Part shown: positions 9,338 through 19,229 of the stretch, one piece after another
Layout of the letters: the number at the start of each line of letters is the position of its first letter
How positions within the stretch are numbered: position 1 is the first letter of the stretch
NCBI GenBank assembly: GCA_028710605.1
Contig: JAQTTU010000004.1
Span: 1 to 64,000, forward strand
Length of the DNA stretch: 64,000 bases
Direction of reading: 5' to 3'
Source: Sideroxydans sp.
GTDB lineage: Bacteria; Pseudomonadota; Gammaproteobacteria; Burkholderiales; Gallionellaceae
Notes under the pieces: model-generated
Database searches by the model: none
What the model was told of the DNA's origin: nothing
Seen by the model: the letters and a program-made list of their open reading frames with translations, nothing else
Program-made: the position numbers and the translations under genes

Positions 9338-12192
9338 TTGAACACCCCGATAGTTTTCATTGCAGCCAAGCTGGTTCCAAGCTGCATGGTTACACGCGAC
9401 CAATCAAGCGCAGCATCCAGCGCATTCATGCGCTCCAAATCTTGCGGCACAACGATAGTATCGCCCGGCTGCAGCTTGCCCTGGGAAGAAAACCATCCGC
9501 TATCGCCAACATCCACATGCCCGTCGGCGCGTATCAGATATATGCCGGAAGCATCCGCCATACGCGACAAACCGGCCTGTTTCACATAGTCATCGCGGCT
9601 CCAATCAGGATCGAACAACACGCCGGAATGGTTATATACCTCGCCAACCACCAGTATTTCGTCGGGGCGCTTTGGAATATACAATTTATCGCCGTTGCGC
9701 AATTTCACATCAAACTCAGTTCCCTGAAGTTTGGCTATGTCTACCAAATGAATCACCACCCGACCGGTGGCTTTAGTTGTTCTAAATTTCTCCAGCAGGA
9801 GCTTGCCAGCCTCCAAGGCCATTTGCTGCTTTGCTCGAAGCGATTCATCATGCAATAAAGTCACCGTCTGCTGTTGCGTTGACAATTCCATATCCATACG
9901 CTGAGCCAGTTCTTCCGTTTGCTTTTGCTGCTCCAGCCGCACCGACTCGCGAGTAAACACAACCGCCGGCAAGTAAGCCATGTCGGTGAATCCTCCAACA
10001 CGCTTGATCAACGATGATAGCGTTTCGCCTTCTTCAACAGGATAAATACCCGGATGGACAACTTCCCCCTGCACCTCGACCTGTTCTGCGCTACGCCAGT
10101 TCGAAACACGGCGGATATTTAGAACGTCGTAAGGCTGCAACAATACGTTGGCCTGTATATCGCCCCCCAAGGCCGCTGCAAGGTTGACCGAGATATGGTC
10201 GGATACCCGCTTCAATCCATTTTCCACTGTGTAACGCGTGATCTCGGCATTTTTCAGAAAGGCCATTTCGGTGACATTACCGGCAGCGAATACCAGATCG
10301 GATAAGCGCATGCCTTGCCCCAGTTCAAACGTGCCCGGCACATGCACTTCGCCCATCGCCGACACATGTTCGCGGTCTTTTGTTTCGTAAATCGAGTGCA
10401 CCACTACACGATCCAAATCCTGCAACGGAATGTCGTTCACCGCATCCGCCTCCATCGCCAGCGCCAGATTGACTTTGATGAGTTGCACGTCGCGCGTAAC
10501 GGGATCGGTGCGATAGACTTCAACAAAACCCAAGTCCGTCTCGCGCAATACGCCACCCGCCGCCAATACCAGATCGGCCAGGCGCATATTGCGCTTGTAC
10601 TCATATTGCCCCGGGGCCTGCACGACACCTGCGATACTGAGCTTAGGTTGTTGGCGGAAATTGGCTCGCTTGAATACATACACACGGTCGCGTGCTTGCA
10701 AAGGCAAATCCAGTACACCATTTTTGGCTTGCGGTGCGAGGAGTTCGCCCAACTTGAAACGGATCACCATCGGCTCGCGCGTATCTTCCGCTTCGCGCTC
10801 GATAACGCCGTACTCTAAAAATGTTTCCGGCAGCAAGTCATCCATGGAGGTGATCAACGAGGAAACACGCATACCCTTTTCCCAGGCATATTTTCCAGAA
10901 CGCTTAAGATTGCCAATCAACAGTATCTGATTGTTCTCGAACTCCGTCCCGGAAAATACCTTGATCACATCGCCGCTGCGTACCGGCACATTGGCACCGT
11001 TGCCCAGCAAAGACAAATTAATGTCCTTTTGTTCGCCTTTGGTATCGATCCGTTCAATCATGGCCTTTTCGAGGTAGGCTTTGGGCATCAGGCCGCCCGC
11101 CAATTTCAGAATATCGGCAACGGTTGTCTCGTTACGCATTTCATAAATGCCTGGACGTACGACCTCCCCCGCGATGCTGACTGTTTTACCGATTGGCGGT
11201 ACAAAAACCACGTCGCCCGGCAACAGGCGCACGTCCTTGCTTGTATCGCCACGCAGCAGAAAATCGTACAGGTCAATCGTGGTTACCACGCGCCCCTTGC
11301 GCTTCAATTCGATATTGCGCAGCGAGCCGATTTTTTTCACGCCGCCCGAGGCGAACAGCGCGCCGGAAAGCGTGGACAAGCCGCTAACCGTATACGAACC
11401 GGGACGAAACACATCCCCCAGGGCAAAGACACGGATGGAACGAAGTTGCCCCATGGTGATGCTGGCCGATACGCCTATCATCTTTTGCTTGATCTGTTCG
11501 GCCAACAATGCCTTGGCTTGCGCAAAGCTTAATCCTGCAACGGAAATTGGACCGATCTGCGGAAAAGATACCGACCCCTGCCTATCCACTGTCAGCGCCA
11601 ATTCCCGGTTATCGCTGCCGAACAATTGCACTTTGATCTCGTCGCCCGGGCCCAGCACATATTCCGGCGGTACGGGTACGTCGGTGACGGGAGCAAAAGT
11701 AGTGGGATCCGAAGCGAACAAGTCATAGCCGAATTGCTGCAAACCGGTCGTACTCACTTCCAGCGGCTTGGATTCGCGGATGAACTCTTCATATGAACGA
11801 CGAATTTCATCTTTGTCGGCGGCTTGCTGCGATTTCACCTGCTCGACAGGTATATCTACCTTAACCGCTTCCAGCACCTCACCCTTTGAAATTTTTTCGT
11901 CAACTGAATCGGTTTTTATTTCGCTTTCAAGACGTCCCACCCCAACCCTGCGCTGCTTTACTGTTGAAGGTGGTGTGGCTTCTACCGGTTTGGCAGACGA
12001 CTGGTCGGAACTGCCCCCAGCTTGCTGCATCAGCGCCGCGCGCTGTTCGGGTGACAACTGTTGCAGTTTTTGAAGTTGCTCGGGAGAAAGGTTCTGGAGC
12101 AATTGCATGGGATCTGCGGCTTGCACAGTCTGTGAACCAAGCAACATGAATCCAAGACATACTGCCTGTAAAGAAATATTTCCGAACTTCAT
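9334..12192 (-). CDS. Large polysaccharide export protein with about seven SLBB domains
   Basis: 952 aa. A signal peptide ends near residue 25 (QTVQA-AD) with no lipobox. Residues 30-165 are Gln-rich and low complexity. A poly-export domain covers about 174-250 (YVLGPGDEIKVQLFG). SLBB-like repeats then begin near 254, 338, 425, 518, 611, 706 and 847, several with a GEVxxPGxY core. Wza-type exporters are usually near 380 aa with two or three SLBB domains, so this belongs to the long SLBB class and may form an extended periplasmic to outer-membrane conduit. It is the first gene of the polysaccharide operon and its stop overlaps the wzz GTG start. Confidence 0.88.
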   Translation of the reverse strand: MKFGNISLQAVCLGFMLLGSQTVQAADPMQLLQNLSPEQLQKLQQLSPEQRAALMQQAGGSSDQSSAKPVEATPPSTVKQRRVGVGRLESEIKTDSVDEKISKGEVLEAVKVDIPVEQVKSQQAADKDEIRRSYEEFIRESKPLEVSTTGLQQFGYDLFASDPTTFAPVTDVPVPPEYVLGPGDEIKVQLFGSDNRELALTVDRQGSVSFPQIGPISVAGLSFAQAKALLAEQIKQKMIGVSASITMGQLRSIRVFALGDVFRPGSYTVSGLSTLSGALFASGGVKKIGSLRNIELKRKGRVVTTIDLYDFLLRGDTSKDVRLLPGDVVFVPPIGKTVSIAGEVVRPGIYEMRNETTVADILKLAGGLMPKAYLEKAMIERIDTKGEQKDINLSLLGNGANVPVRSGDVIKVFSGTEFENNQILLIGNLKRSGKYAWEKGMRVSSLITSMDDLLPETFLEYGVIEREAEDTREPMVIRFKLGELLAPQAKNGVLDLPLQARDRVYVFKRANFRQQPKLSIAGVVQAPGQYEYKRNMRLADLVLAAGGVLRETDLGFVEVYRTDPVTRDVQLIKVNLALAMEADAVNDIPLQDLDRVVVHSIYETKDREHVSAMGEVHVPGTFELGQGMRLSDLVFAAGNVTEMAFLKNAEITRYTVENGLKRVSDHISVNLAAALGGDIQANVLLQPYDVLNIRRVSNWRSAEQVEVQGEVVHPGIYPVEEGETLSSLIKRVGGFTDMAYLPAVVFTRESVRLEQQKQTEELAQRMDMELSTQQQTVTLLHDESLRAKQQMALEAGKLLLEKFRTTKATGRVVIHLVDIAKLQGTEFDVKLRNGDKLYIPKRPDEILVVGEVYNHSGVLFDPDWSRDDYVKQAGLSRMADASGIYLIRADGHVDVGDSGWFSSQGKLQPGDTIVVPQDLERMNALDAALDWSRVTMQLGTSLAAMKTIGVFK

Positions 12193-12255
12193 TCAAGCCT
12201 CACTTAATGTCCCGCCGGAGCGGAACGCGTGGTTGGTTCTAGACAATGGGTGCGC

Positions 12256-12283
12256 ATTGTAATCGAAGCCATTGATAATCCAA
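12256..12283 (-). promoter_or_regulatory. Candidate sigma-70 promoter of the polysaccharide operon
   Basis: On the minus strand TTGGAT (12278-12283), a 16-bp spacer and TACAAT (12256-12261) lie about 64 bp before the SLBB gene. This is the only long gap upstream of the operon. It is inferred from sequence match only. Confidence 0.42.
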
Positions 12284-12304
12284 AATATCAGCCCGATGAA
12301 CGGC

Positions 12305-14782
12305 TCAATAATCCGCCCGCAGCACGCGCAGCGGGGGGAGTTTGATTGAATTTCGCGTGGAAAACCATCCGGCAACGACCACAATGAACACTCCGCCGCC
12401 CATCCCGATCAACCAGATCAAAGGATTGCTCTTATAGGGCATCTCCAACACAAAGCGCGCCAACACCCAGCCCAGCAACACCGCACCCGCCGCCGCAAAC
12501 AGCCCGCTTAATCCGCCCAGCACGGCGAATTCGGACAGATGCAAGCGCCGCAAATAACGGCTATCTGCGCCCAAGGTACGCAGGATTGCCGCATCAAAGC
12601 TGCGCTCGTCCTGCGTGGCAAGCATTGCGGCATACAGCACCGCGAGTCCGCTCAACAGAGTGAACAGGAACACTGCGCTGACCGTCTGCGCGATCTGGTC
12701 CATGATGCTGCGCACTTGGGCAATCACCGCGCCGGTATCGATCAACAGAATATTGGGGAATTCGGGCGACAATTCGTCACCCGCGCGCACCTTGTCCGGC
12801 GGCAGATAAAAACTGCTGAGATAGCTGGTCGGAAAATCCTTGAGCAACTCCGGCGTGGCGATGACAAAAAAATTCACCTTCATCGAATCCCACTGCACTT
12901 TGCGCAGGTTGGTGACGCGCGCGGTAAAGCGGCTGCCCGCCACATCGTAAGTCAGAGAATCGCCGAGATGGATGTTCAAGGTTTTGGCGATGCCTTCTTC
13001 AACTGAAAGCGCCCCACTCTCACCGGCCTTCCACCAAACCCCGCTCACCAACTCATTCCACCCCGGCATCTGCTCCATATAAGAAAGATTGAACTCGCGC
13101 TCCACCAAGCCTTTTGCACGCGGATCGGGATAACTGTCGCCATTAACCGATTCTTCATTGATGGCGATCAACCTGCCGCGCACCATTGGCTGCAATTGCG
13201 GTGGCGGCAGCGACTGGCGCGCAAAGAAATCCAGCACCGGCTGGTATTGATCGGGCTGGACGTTCACCAAAAAACGGTTAGGCGTATCCGGCGGCAATTT
13301 ACCCTGCCATGCCTGCATCAGATCGGCGCGCACCAGCGTCAACAGCAGCAGTGCCATACCGCCCAGACTCAGCGCCACCACCTGTACCGCCGAACTGCGC
13401 CCGTGGCGCGCCAGATTGTTGAAGGCATGTCGCCACCGCGATTGAAACAACAATGCGTTGCGCGCCAGGCCATGCAACAGCAACCACGCCAGCCAGCCGA
13501 ACACCAGCAATCCCGCCAACAAACCGCCCAACACCGCCAAGCCCAATTTCAACGACCCCGCGTGCCACAAGAACAGCCCGGCCAACACGCCCAGCGCAAG
13601 TCCGTAGATCAACCAGCCGCTGGCTTCCGGCAAACCCAGTTCGCGGCACAACACGCGCAACGGCGATACTTTGCGCAATTGCAGCAAAGGCAAAAAGGCG
13701 AAACCCAGCAACAGCGCAAACCCGCTGACCGCCGCTTTCAGCAGCGGCAACACGCCGGGCTGCGGCAGACTCGCCTCGCGCATGGAAGCGATACTCTCGA
13801 CCAGCATCGCTTGCGTGACATAACCCAGCAAACCGCCGAGCACCACCGCCACCACGCCGAGCAAAATGAATTGGTACAGGAACAAGCGCAGCACCTGCCC
13901 TTGCTGCGCGCCGAGGCAACGCATCACCGCGCAGCCGTCCAGATGGCGCAACACGAAACGCCGCGCCGCCAGCGCCATCGCCGCGCCGGCGAGGATGGCG
14001 GCGGTGAGCGCGGCTAGCCCCAGAAATGTTTCCGCCCGTTCCAGCGCCGTGCGAATCTCGGGACGCGCATCGCGCACGTCCTCCATTTTTTCATTGCCGG
14101 AAATTTTTTCTTGCAGCTCCGCGCGCAACAGCTTCACTTGCGCCGCATCGCCCGCGATCATCAAGCGATACGAGATGCGGCTGCCTTCTTGCAGCAAACC
14201 GGTGGCAGCCAAGTCCTCATCGTTCATCAACACACGCGGCGCAAAGCTGGCGAAGCCGACCGACTGGTCGATGTCCTTCACAATACGCGCCGCCACCGTG
14301 AAGCGCTGCGCCCCTATGCCCACCTCATCGCCCACATTCATATTCAGGCGGCGCAACAAACGTTCATCCGCCCACACCGTGCCGCGTGCCGGAATCGCAT
14401 GCGCCACATGCACACTGCCATCGTCAATCTCGATCTTGCCGCGCAGCGGATAACCAACCTCCACCGCCTGCATTTCGCCCAACAACACCTGCTCTCCTCG
14501 CGCCACCATGCTGGGAAAGGTGCGGCTTTGCACATCGCGCAAACCGCGCGCTTGCGCCATCCGGCGATAGTCTGGAGAAAACGGACGCGTCGAAGTGATG
14601 CGCAGATCGGCACCGATCAGACTCAGCGCCTGCTGCTGCAACACCTGCCGCACGCGGTCGGCGAACAAGCCTACGGTGGCGAGACTGCCCACCGCCAACA
14701 CCAGCGCCAACAACAGCACGCGCCACTCTCCGGCTCGCCAGTCGCGGCGCAGCAGATTGAGGGATAGGCGCAAAAGGTTCAT
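12305..14782 (-). CDS. ybbP: FtsX-like ABC transporter permease, YbbP type
   Basis: 825 aa from the ATG at 14782, which overlaps the ybbA stop (ATGA). It has an N-terminal membrane helix, a long periplasmic MacB-like domain, a bundle of helices near 240-470, a second periplasmic domain and a final three-helix FtsX bundle (about 690-825). The family forms mechanotransmitting ABC complexes of the LolCE/MacB class. YbbAP is the predicted partner system of TesA, and the gene order tesA / ybbA-ybbP is conserved here. The substrate is not established by the sequence. Confidence 0.9.
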   Translation of the reverse strand: MNLLRLSLNLLRRDWRAGEWRVLLLALVLAVGSLATVGLFADRVRQVLQQQALSLIGADLRITSTRPFSPDYRRMAQARGLRDVQSRTFPSMVARGEQVLLGEMQAVEVGYPLRGKIEIDDGSVHVAHAIPARGTVWADERLLRRLNMNVGDEVGIGAQRFTVAARIVKDIDQSVGFASFAPRVLMNDEDLAATGLLQEGSRISYRLMIAGDAAQVKLLRAELQEKISGNEKMEDVRDARPEIRTALERAETFLGLAALTAAILAGAAMALAARRFVLRHLDGCAVMRCLGAQQGQVLRLFLYQFILLGVVAVVLGGLLGYVTQAMLVESIASMREASLPQPGVLPLLKAAVSGFALLLGFAFLPLLQLRKVSPLRVLCRELGLPEASGWLIYGLALGVLAGLFLWHAGSLKLGLAVLGGLLAGLLVFGWLAWLLLHGLARNALLFQSRWRHAFNNLARHGRSSAVQVVALSLGGMALLLLTLVRADLMQAWQGKLPPDTPNRFLVNVQPDQYQPVLDFFARQSLPPPQLQPMVRGRLIAINEESVNGDSYPDPRAKGLVEREFNLSYMEQMPGWNELVSGVWWKAGESGALSVEEGIAKTLNIHLGDSLTYDVAGSRFTARVTNLRKVQWDSMKVNFFVIATPELLKDFPTSYLSSFYLPPDKVRAGDELSPEFPNILLIDTGAVIAQVRSIMDQIAQTVSAVFLFTLLSGLAVLYAAMLATQDERSFDAAILRTLGADSRYLRRLHLSEFAVLGGLSGLFAAAGAVLLGWVLARFVLEMPYKSNPLIWLIGMGGGVFIVVVAGWFSTRNSIKLPPLRVLRADY

Positions 14783-15447
14783 ACCACCACCCGCCCCGCC
14801 GCCAACCGCAACTGCTTGCCGCAACGCCCCGCCAGCGATTCATCGTGCGTCACCAAGATCAGCGTTGTGCCTTGCGCGCGGTTGAGTTCCAACATCAGCT
14901 CTATGACTTGCGCGCCAGTGGCCGCGTCGAGGTTGCCGGTGGGTTCGTCGGCGAACAGGATTTTGGGTCGGGTGACGAAGGCGCGCGCCAGTGCCACGCG
15001 CTGTTGTTCGCCGCCGGAGAGGTGCTTGGGCAAATGGTGGGCGCGCGCGCTCAGGCCGACTTGCTGCAACGACACCTCGGCACGCTGGCGCGCATCTTTT
15101 GCGCCGGCCAGTTCCAGCGGCAGCATGACGTTTTCCAGCGCGTTCAACGCGGGCAGCAACTGGAATGATTGAAATACGAAGCCTGCCAGTTCGCCGCGCA
15201 ATCTTGCGCGCCCGTCTTCGTCCAATGCAAACAGGTCTGCGCCATGCAGCAACACGTTGCCGCTGCTCGGCACGTCCAGCCCTGCCAGCAATCCGAGCAG
15301 CGTGGATTTGCCGGAACCGGATGCGCCGACGATGGCAAGGCTCTCGCCCGCTTCCACCTGGAAGGTCACATCGTGCAGGATGGTGAGCGGGCTATCGCCG
15401 CTTAACACTTGCTTGGTGAGTTGAATTGCTTGCACAATCGAAGCCAT
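14779..15447 (-). CDS. ybbA: ABC transporter ATP-binding protein, YbbA/LolD type
   Basis: 222 aa from the ATG at 15447 ([10 protein letters not shown]). Walker A GASGSGKST, the signature LSGGEQQRVALARA, Walker B ILFADEPTGNLD and the H-loop VTHD are all present. The chosen start has an AGAAAGG ribosome site six bases upstream. It forms the ATPase of the YbbAP exporter with the overlapping ybbP. Its start codon shares the tetramer CATG with the divergent tesA start, so the 5' leader of each gene lies inside the other gene unless longer starts are used. Confidence 0.92.
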   Translation of the reverse strand: MASIVQAIQLTKQVLSGDSPLTILHDVTFQVEAGESLAIVGASGSGKSTLLGLLAGLDVPSSGNVLLHGADLFALDEDGRARLRGELAGFVFQSFQLLPALNALENVMLPLELAGAKDARQRAEVSLQQVGLSARAHHLPKHLSGGEQQRVALARAFVTRPKILFADEPTGNLDAATGAQVIELMLELNRAQGTTLILVTHDESLAGRCGKQLRLAAGRVVV

Positions 15448-16045
15448 GAAGACCTTTCTCAAAATTATTTTTCTGCTGGCCTTTTCTTGCTCCGCACAGG
15501 CCGCGAACACCATTTTAATATTCGGCGACAGTTTATCAGCCGGATACGGGATTGCGCGCGACGATTCGTGGGCGAATTTATTGCAACAGAAATTGAAAAA
15601 ATCTCATCCGCAATTTGAATTGGTAAATGCGAGCATCAGCGGCGAGACAACTTCGGGCGGGCTGCGCCGCATCGGCAAGGCGTTGCAGGAACATCATCCC
15701 GCCGTGGTGATATTGGAACTGGGTGCGAATGACGGGTTGCGCGGAGGCAGCGTGACCGAGACCGGAAAGAATCTGCAACAGATTATTCAGCGGATACAGA
15801 AAACCAACGCCAAGGTGTTGCTGCTCGGCATCCAGCTGCCGCCGAATTACGGGCTGGATTACACCAAACAATTCCGCGCGCTGTATCCCAAGCTGGCAAA
15901 AAATTACCAAGTCGCGCTGCTGCCTTTCATGCTGCAAGGCATTCCGCCCGAACAGTTTCAAGCCGACAACCTGCACCCCAATGCGGCAGCGCAACCGCTT
16001 ATCATGCATAACGTGCTGCAATCACTATTGCCACTGCTACGCTGA
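15446..16045 (+). CDS. tesA: Periplasmic esterase / acyl-CoA thioesterase I, SGNH family
   Basis: 199 aa, normal for TesA. A signal peptide covers 1-19 ([10 protein letters not shown]), so it is secreted to the periplasm. SGNH block I is [10 protein letters not shown] with the nucleophile Ser near 29. Block III is [11 protein letters not shown] and block V is [11 protein letters not shown] with the Asp/His pair. It hydrolyses acyl thioesters, lysophospholipids and small esters. It is divergent from ybbAP, as in E. coli. The stop overlaps the next start as TGATG. Confidence 0.94.
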   Translation: MKTFLKIIFLLAFSCSAQAANTILIFGDSLSAGYGIARDDSWANLLQQKLKKSHPQFELVNASISGETTSGGLRRIGKALQEHHPAVVILELGANDGLRGGSVTETGKNLQQIIQRIQKTNAKVLLLGIQLPPNYGLDYTKQFRALYPKLAKNYQVALLPFMLQGIPPEQFQADNLHPNAAAQPLIMHNVLQSLLPLLR

Positions 16046-18078
16046 TGCCCAATCACCTCGTCGGCGAGACCAGCCCTTATCTGTTGCAGCACGCCGACAA
16101 TCCGGTGGACTGGCATGCGTGGAATGCCGAGACTTTGCGACTGGCACGCGAACAGGACAAACCCATCCTGCTGTCCATCGGCTATTCCGCCTGCCACTGG
16201 TGTCACGTGATGGCGCACGAATCGTTCGAAGATGAAGCCGTTGCGGCGCTGATGAACGAACACTTCATCAACATCAAAGTGGATAGAGAAGAACGTCCAG
16301 ACCTCGATCAGATTTACCAGAACGCGCATCAACTGCTGTTGCAACGCGGCGGCGGCTGGCCGCTCACCTTGTTTTTGTCGCCGGACGGCACACCGTTTTA
16401 CAGCGGCACTTATTTCCCCAAACAGGCGCGCTACGGCTTGCCCGGATTTCCCGGCTTGCTGCAAAACATCGCCAAAACCTTCAAGGAAAAACGCGGAGAA
16501 ATCGCGGCGCAAAGCCAGCAAGTCATCGCCGCCCTCGCCGCGTGGCAACCGCAAACCAGCGCCGATCACTTCGAGCTGGATGCGACACCCATCACCCTCG
16601 CCGTGCAGCAACTCAAACATGATTTTGATTCTGTACATGGCGGCTTCGGTGGCGCGCCCAAGTTTTTGCATCCCGCCGAACTAGATTTGTTGTTGCGCCA
16701 AGCGCATGCACAACATGATGCAGAAGCCCGTCATTCCTCGTTGTACAGCCTGCAACAAATGGCCGCAGGCGGGCTGTACGACCAGCTCGGCGGCGGCTTC
16801 TGTCGCTACAGCGTGGATGCGCGGTGGGACATCCCGCATTTCGAAAAGATGCTGTACGACAACGGCTTGCTGCTCGGCTTGTATTGCGACGCATGGCTGT
16901 GCAGCGGTGATCCGCTCTTCGCGCGCGTGGTGCAACAAACCGCTGACTGGGTGATGCGCGAGATGCAATCACCGCGCGGTGGCTACTACGCCTCGCTGGA
17001 TGCTGACTCGGAACATGAAGAGGGCAAATTTTACGTGTGGCAGCGCGACGAAATCCGCGAGCTGTTAAGCGCGGAAGAATACGCACTGGTCGAACCCTAT
17101 TACGGTTTGGACAGCGCGCCCAATTTCGAGAATCACGCCTGGCATTTGCGCGTGACGCAGCCGTTGGACGAACTCGCGCCTCAACTGCACCTCAGTGAAG
17201 ATCAAGCATCTGCGCGGCTTGCGGAGGCGAAGGCGAAATTATTCGCGGCGCGCGAACTGCGTGTCCGCCCCGCTCGCGACGAAAAAATTCTCGGTAGCTG
17301 GAACGGTCTGATGATCGCGGGTATGGCGAAAGCGGCGCGCATCTTCGGACGCGAGGACTGGTTGCGCTCGGCGCAGCAGGCGATGGATTTTGTGAGAAGC
17401 ACACTATGGCAAAACGGCACGTTGTTCGCCACGCACAAGGACGGTAAGACGCATCTGAATGCTTATCTGGACGACCATGCTTTCCTGCTCGATGCCGCGC
17501 TGGAATTGCTGCAAGCGGAATATCGCAGTGCCGATATGAGCTTTGCCGTGTTACTCGCCAATGCGCTGCTTGAACGCTTCGAGGACAGAGTTAACGGCGG
17601 ATTTTTCTTTACCAGCCACGACCATGAGACACTGATCCAACGCAACAAAACCGGACAGGACAACGCCACACCAAGCGGCAACGGCATCGCCGCGCAGGGC
17701 TTGTTGCGGCTCGGCGTGTTAACCGGAGATGCGCGTTACGCCGAAGCGGCGGAGCGCTGTTTGAAATTATTCTTCCCCGCCATGCAACAAACCGCCAGCC
17801 AGTTCAGCAGCTTGTGCGCCGCGCTGGAAAGCGCCCTGCAACCGCCGTCCTTGCTGGTGTTGTGCGGCACTGAAAATGAAACAGCCGCCTGGCGGGCGGC
17901 TGTTTCGGCAAACTATTTGCCGGCGTTGATGGTAATTGCATTGCGCGGCGACGAAACCGGATTGCCGCAACCGCTGGATAAACCGCGCACCTCAAAAACA
18001 ACTGCCTGGTTGTGTCGCGGCACTCAATGTTTGCCGCCGATTAGCGGACTGGATGAGTTGCTCGCCGAGCTTCAGTAG
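16045..18078 (+). CDS. DUF255 thioredoxin-domain protein (YyaL / SPATA20 family)
   Basis: 677 aa, full length for the family. The N-terminus is the classic [23 protein letters not shown] thioredoxin-like fold follows with CHWC in [16 protein letters not shown], then an (alpha/alpha)6-barrel of the six-hairpin glycosidase or epimerase type. The cellular role of the family is not established; a redox or carbohydrate-linked function has been proposed. It is translationally coupled to tesA. A perfect 12-bp-stem hairpin lies inside the coding region at 17878-17906. The stop codon lies at the edge of a dispersed repeat. Confidence 0.9.
   Translation: MPNHLVGETSPYLLQHADNPVDWHAWNAETLRLAREQDKPILLSIGYSACHWCHVMAHESFEDEAVAALMNEHFINIKVDREERPDLDQIYQNAHQLLLQRGGGWPLTLFLSPDGTPFYSGTYFPKQARYGLPGFPGLLQNIAKTFKEKRGEIAAQSQQVIAALAAWQPQTSADHFELDATPITLAVQQLKHDFDSVHGGFGGAPKFLHPAELDLLLRQAHAQHDAEARHSSLYSLQQMAAGGLYDQLGGGFCRYSVDARWDIPHFEKMLYDNGLLLGLYCDAWLCSGDPLFARVVQQTADWVMREMQSPRGGYYASLDADSEHEEGKFYVWQRDEIRELLSAEEYALVEPYYGLDSAPNFENHAWHLRVTQPLDELAPQLHLSEDQASARLAEAKAKLFAARELRVRPARDEKILGSWNGLMIAGMAKAARIFGREDWLRSAQQAMDFVRSTLWQNGTLFATHKDGKTHLNAYLDDHAFLLDAALELLQAEYRSADMSFAVLLANALLERFEDRVNGGFFFTSHDHETLIQRNKTGQDNATPSGNGIAAQGLLRLGVLTGDARYAEAAERCLKLFFPAMQQTASQFSSLCAALESALQPPSLLVLCGTENETAAWRAAVSANYLPALMVIALRGDETGLPQPLDKPRTSKTTAWLCRGTQCLPPISGLDELLAELQ
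17878..17906. repeat. Perfect hairpin inside the DUF255 gene
   Basis: GAAACAGCCGCC, five-base loop, GGCGGCTGTTTC. It is followed by mixed sequence rather than a T-run, so it is not a typical terminator. Confidence 0.6.
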
Positions 18079-18160
18079 GATGGGTTGAGCGCAGCGATAC
18101 CCATCAAATCGCAACAATGAAAGTGAAACGATGGGTATCGCTGCGCTCGACCCATCCTAC
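18075..18160. repeat. GTAGGATGGGT-type inverted repeat between convergent genes
   Basis: The arms GTAGGATGGGTTGAGCGCAG and its near-complement CTGCGCTCGACCCATCCTAC enclose ATACCCATC / GATGGGTAT. The left arm overlaps the stop of the DUF255 gene. A shorter relative lies at 55861-55920. It could act as a bidirectional terminator for the convergent DUF255 and sppA genes (inference). Confidence 0.8.
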
Positions 18161-18175
18161 AAAACAAACAATTTT

Positions 18176-19132
18176 CTAGCGCAACACCACCCCGCCCGTC
18201 TGCGCGCCGAATCCCGGGAACATGCTCGCCGCTCCAGCGCCGAACTTCTTCGCCAGCCTGTCGGCAAAGCCTTCGCGCGTGGTGAAATCGACGATGTTCT
18301 CTTCCTTGATGACATCGCGCGCCACGGAATCCAGACTGCCGATGTCGTCGGCCAATCCCATCTGGATGGCCTTGTCGCCCGTCCAGAACAAGCCGCTGAA
18401 CATCTCCGGCGTTTCCTTCAAACGTTTGCCGCGCCCTTGTTTCACCACGTCGATGAATTGCTGGTGGATGTCCGCCAACAAGGCTTTGGTGAATTCATCG
18501 TGTTTGGGATTGCGCGGCGAGAACGGATCCATGAAGCCTTTGTTCTCTCCCGCCGTCATCAGGCGGCGTTCCACGCCCAGCTTTTGCATGGTTCCGGTAA
18601 AGCCGAAACCGTCCATCAACACGCCGATGGAGCCAACGATGCTGGCCTTGTTCACGTAAATTTTGTCCGCTGCCGCCGCGATGTAATAACCGCCGGAAGC
18701 GCACATATCTTCCACCACCACATACAGCGGAATCTCTGGATGCAAAGCGCGCAGGCGGCGCATCTCGTCGTTCACCAGCCCGGCCTGCACCGGGCTGCCG
18801 CCGGGGCTGTTGCAGCGCAACACGATGCCCGCAGTGTTTTTATCCTTGAACGCATCCTGCAAACTGCCGATCAGATTGTCGGCATTCGCGCTGCTTTCCG
18901 ACGAGATCACGCCGCTCAAGTCGATCAGCGCCGTGTGTTTGCCGGAAAGCGAACCGTCAACCTTGTCGCCCGCCCAGCCCAGAATCAGGAACAACAGGAA
19001 GAACAGATAAGCGAAGGTCAGCGCTTTGAAAAAGATGCCCCAGCGCCGCGCGCTGCGCTGTTCCTGCACGGCGGACAGCGCCAGTTTCTCCAGCACGCCG
19101 CGTTCCCAGTTGTTGGAATTCTCTTCTGACAT
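18176..19132 (-). CDS. sppA: Signal peptide peptidase SppA, short form (S49 family)
   Basis: 318 aa from the ATG at 19132 (MSEENSNNWERG). One membrane helix lies near residues 45-65 (FAYLFFLLFLILGW). The serine-protease core follows with LRCNSPGGSP and the nucleophile region DMCASGGYYIAAAAD, then VGSIGVLMDGF. The family degrades cleaved signal peptides in the inner membrane. The coding sequence is intact and has the half-size (36K) architecture. It is convergent with the DUF255 gene. Confidence 0.92.
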   Translation of the reverse strand: MSEENSNNWERGVLEKLALSAVQEQRSARRWGIFFKALTFAYLFFLLFLILGWAGDKVDGSLSGKHTALIDLSGVISSESSANADNLIGSLQDAFKDKNTAGIVLRCNSPGGSPVQAGLVNDEMRRLRALHPEIPLYVVVEDMCASGGYYIAAAADKIYVNKASIVGSIGVLMDGFGFTGTMQKLGVERRLMTAGENKGFMDPFSPRNPKHDEFTKALLADIHQQFIDVVKQGRGKRLKETPEMFSGLFWTGDKAIQMGLADDIGSLDSVARDVIKEENIVDFTTREGFADRLAKKFGAGAASMFPGFGAQTGGVVLR

Positions 19133-19158
19133 TTTGCGACTCCTTAAACGTTGCTTTT

Positions 19159-19216
19159 GTAGGTGCGAATTCATTCGCACATTTCTAGAAAATCGTGCGA
19201 ATGAATTCGCACCTAC
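19159..19216. repeat. GTAGGTGCGAATTCATTCGCAC-type inverted repeat
   Basis: Near-perfect arms GTAGGTGCGAATTCATTCGC and the complement surround a short loop. Two more copies lie at 59941-59998 and 63648-63705. This copy sits just upstream of sppA and downstream of the HAD gene. Confidence 0.88.
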
Positions 19217-19229
19217 AACTATTTCAAAA

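Noticed and set aside
9338..9403. ATG-like start 22 codons earlier for the Wzz protein
   Set aside because: The added residues lie within the 3' end of the SLBB gene; the GTG at 9337 gives a standard Wzz start and a GTGA overlap.
13196..14017. 273-codon frame antisense to ybbP
   Set aside because: It is Gln/His/Arg-rich low complexity, typical of a shadow of a Leu/Ala-rich membrane gene.
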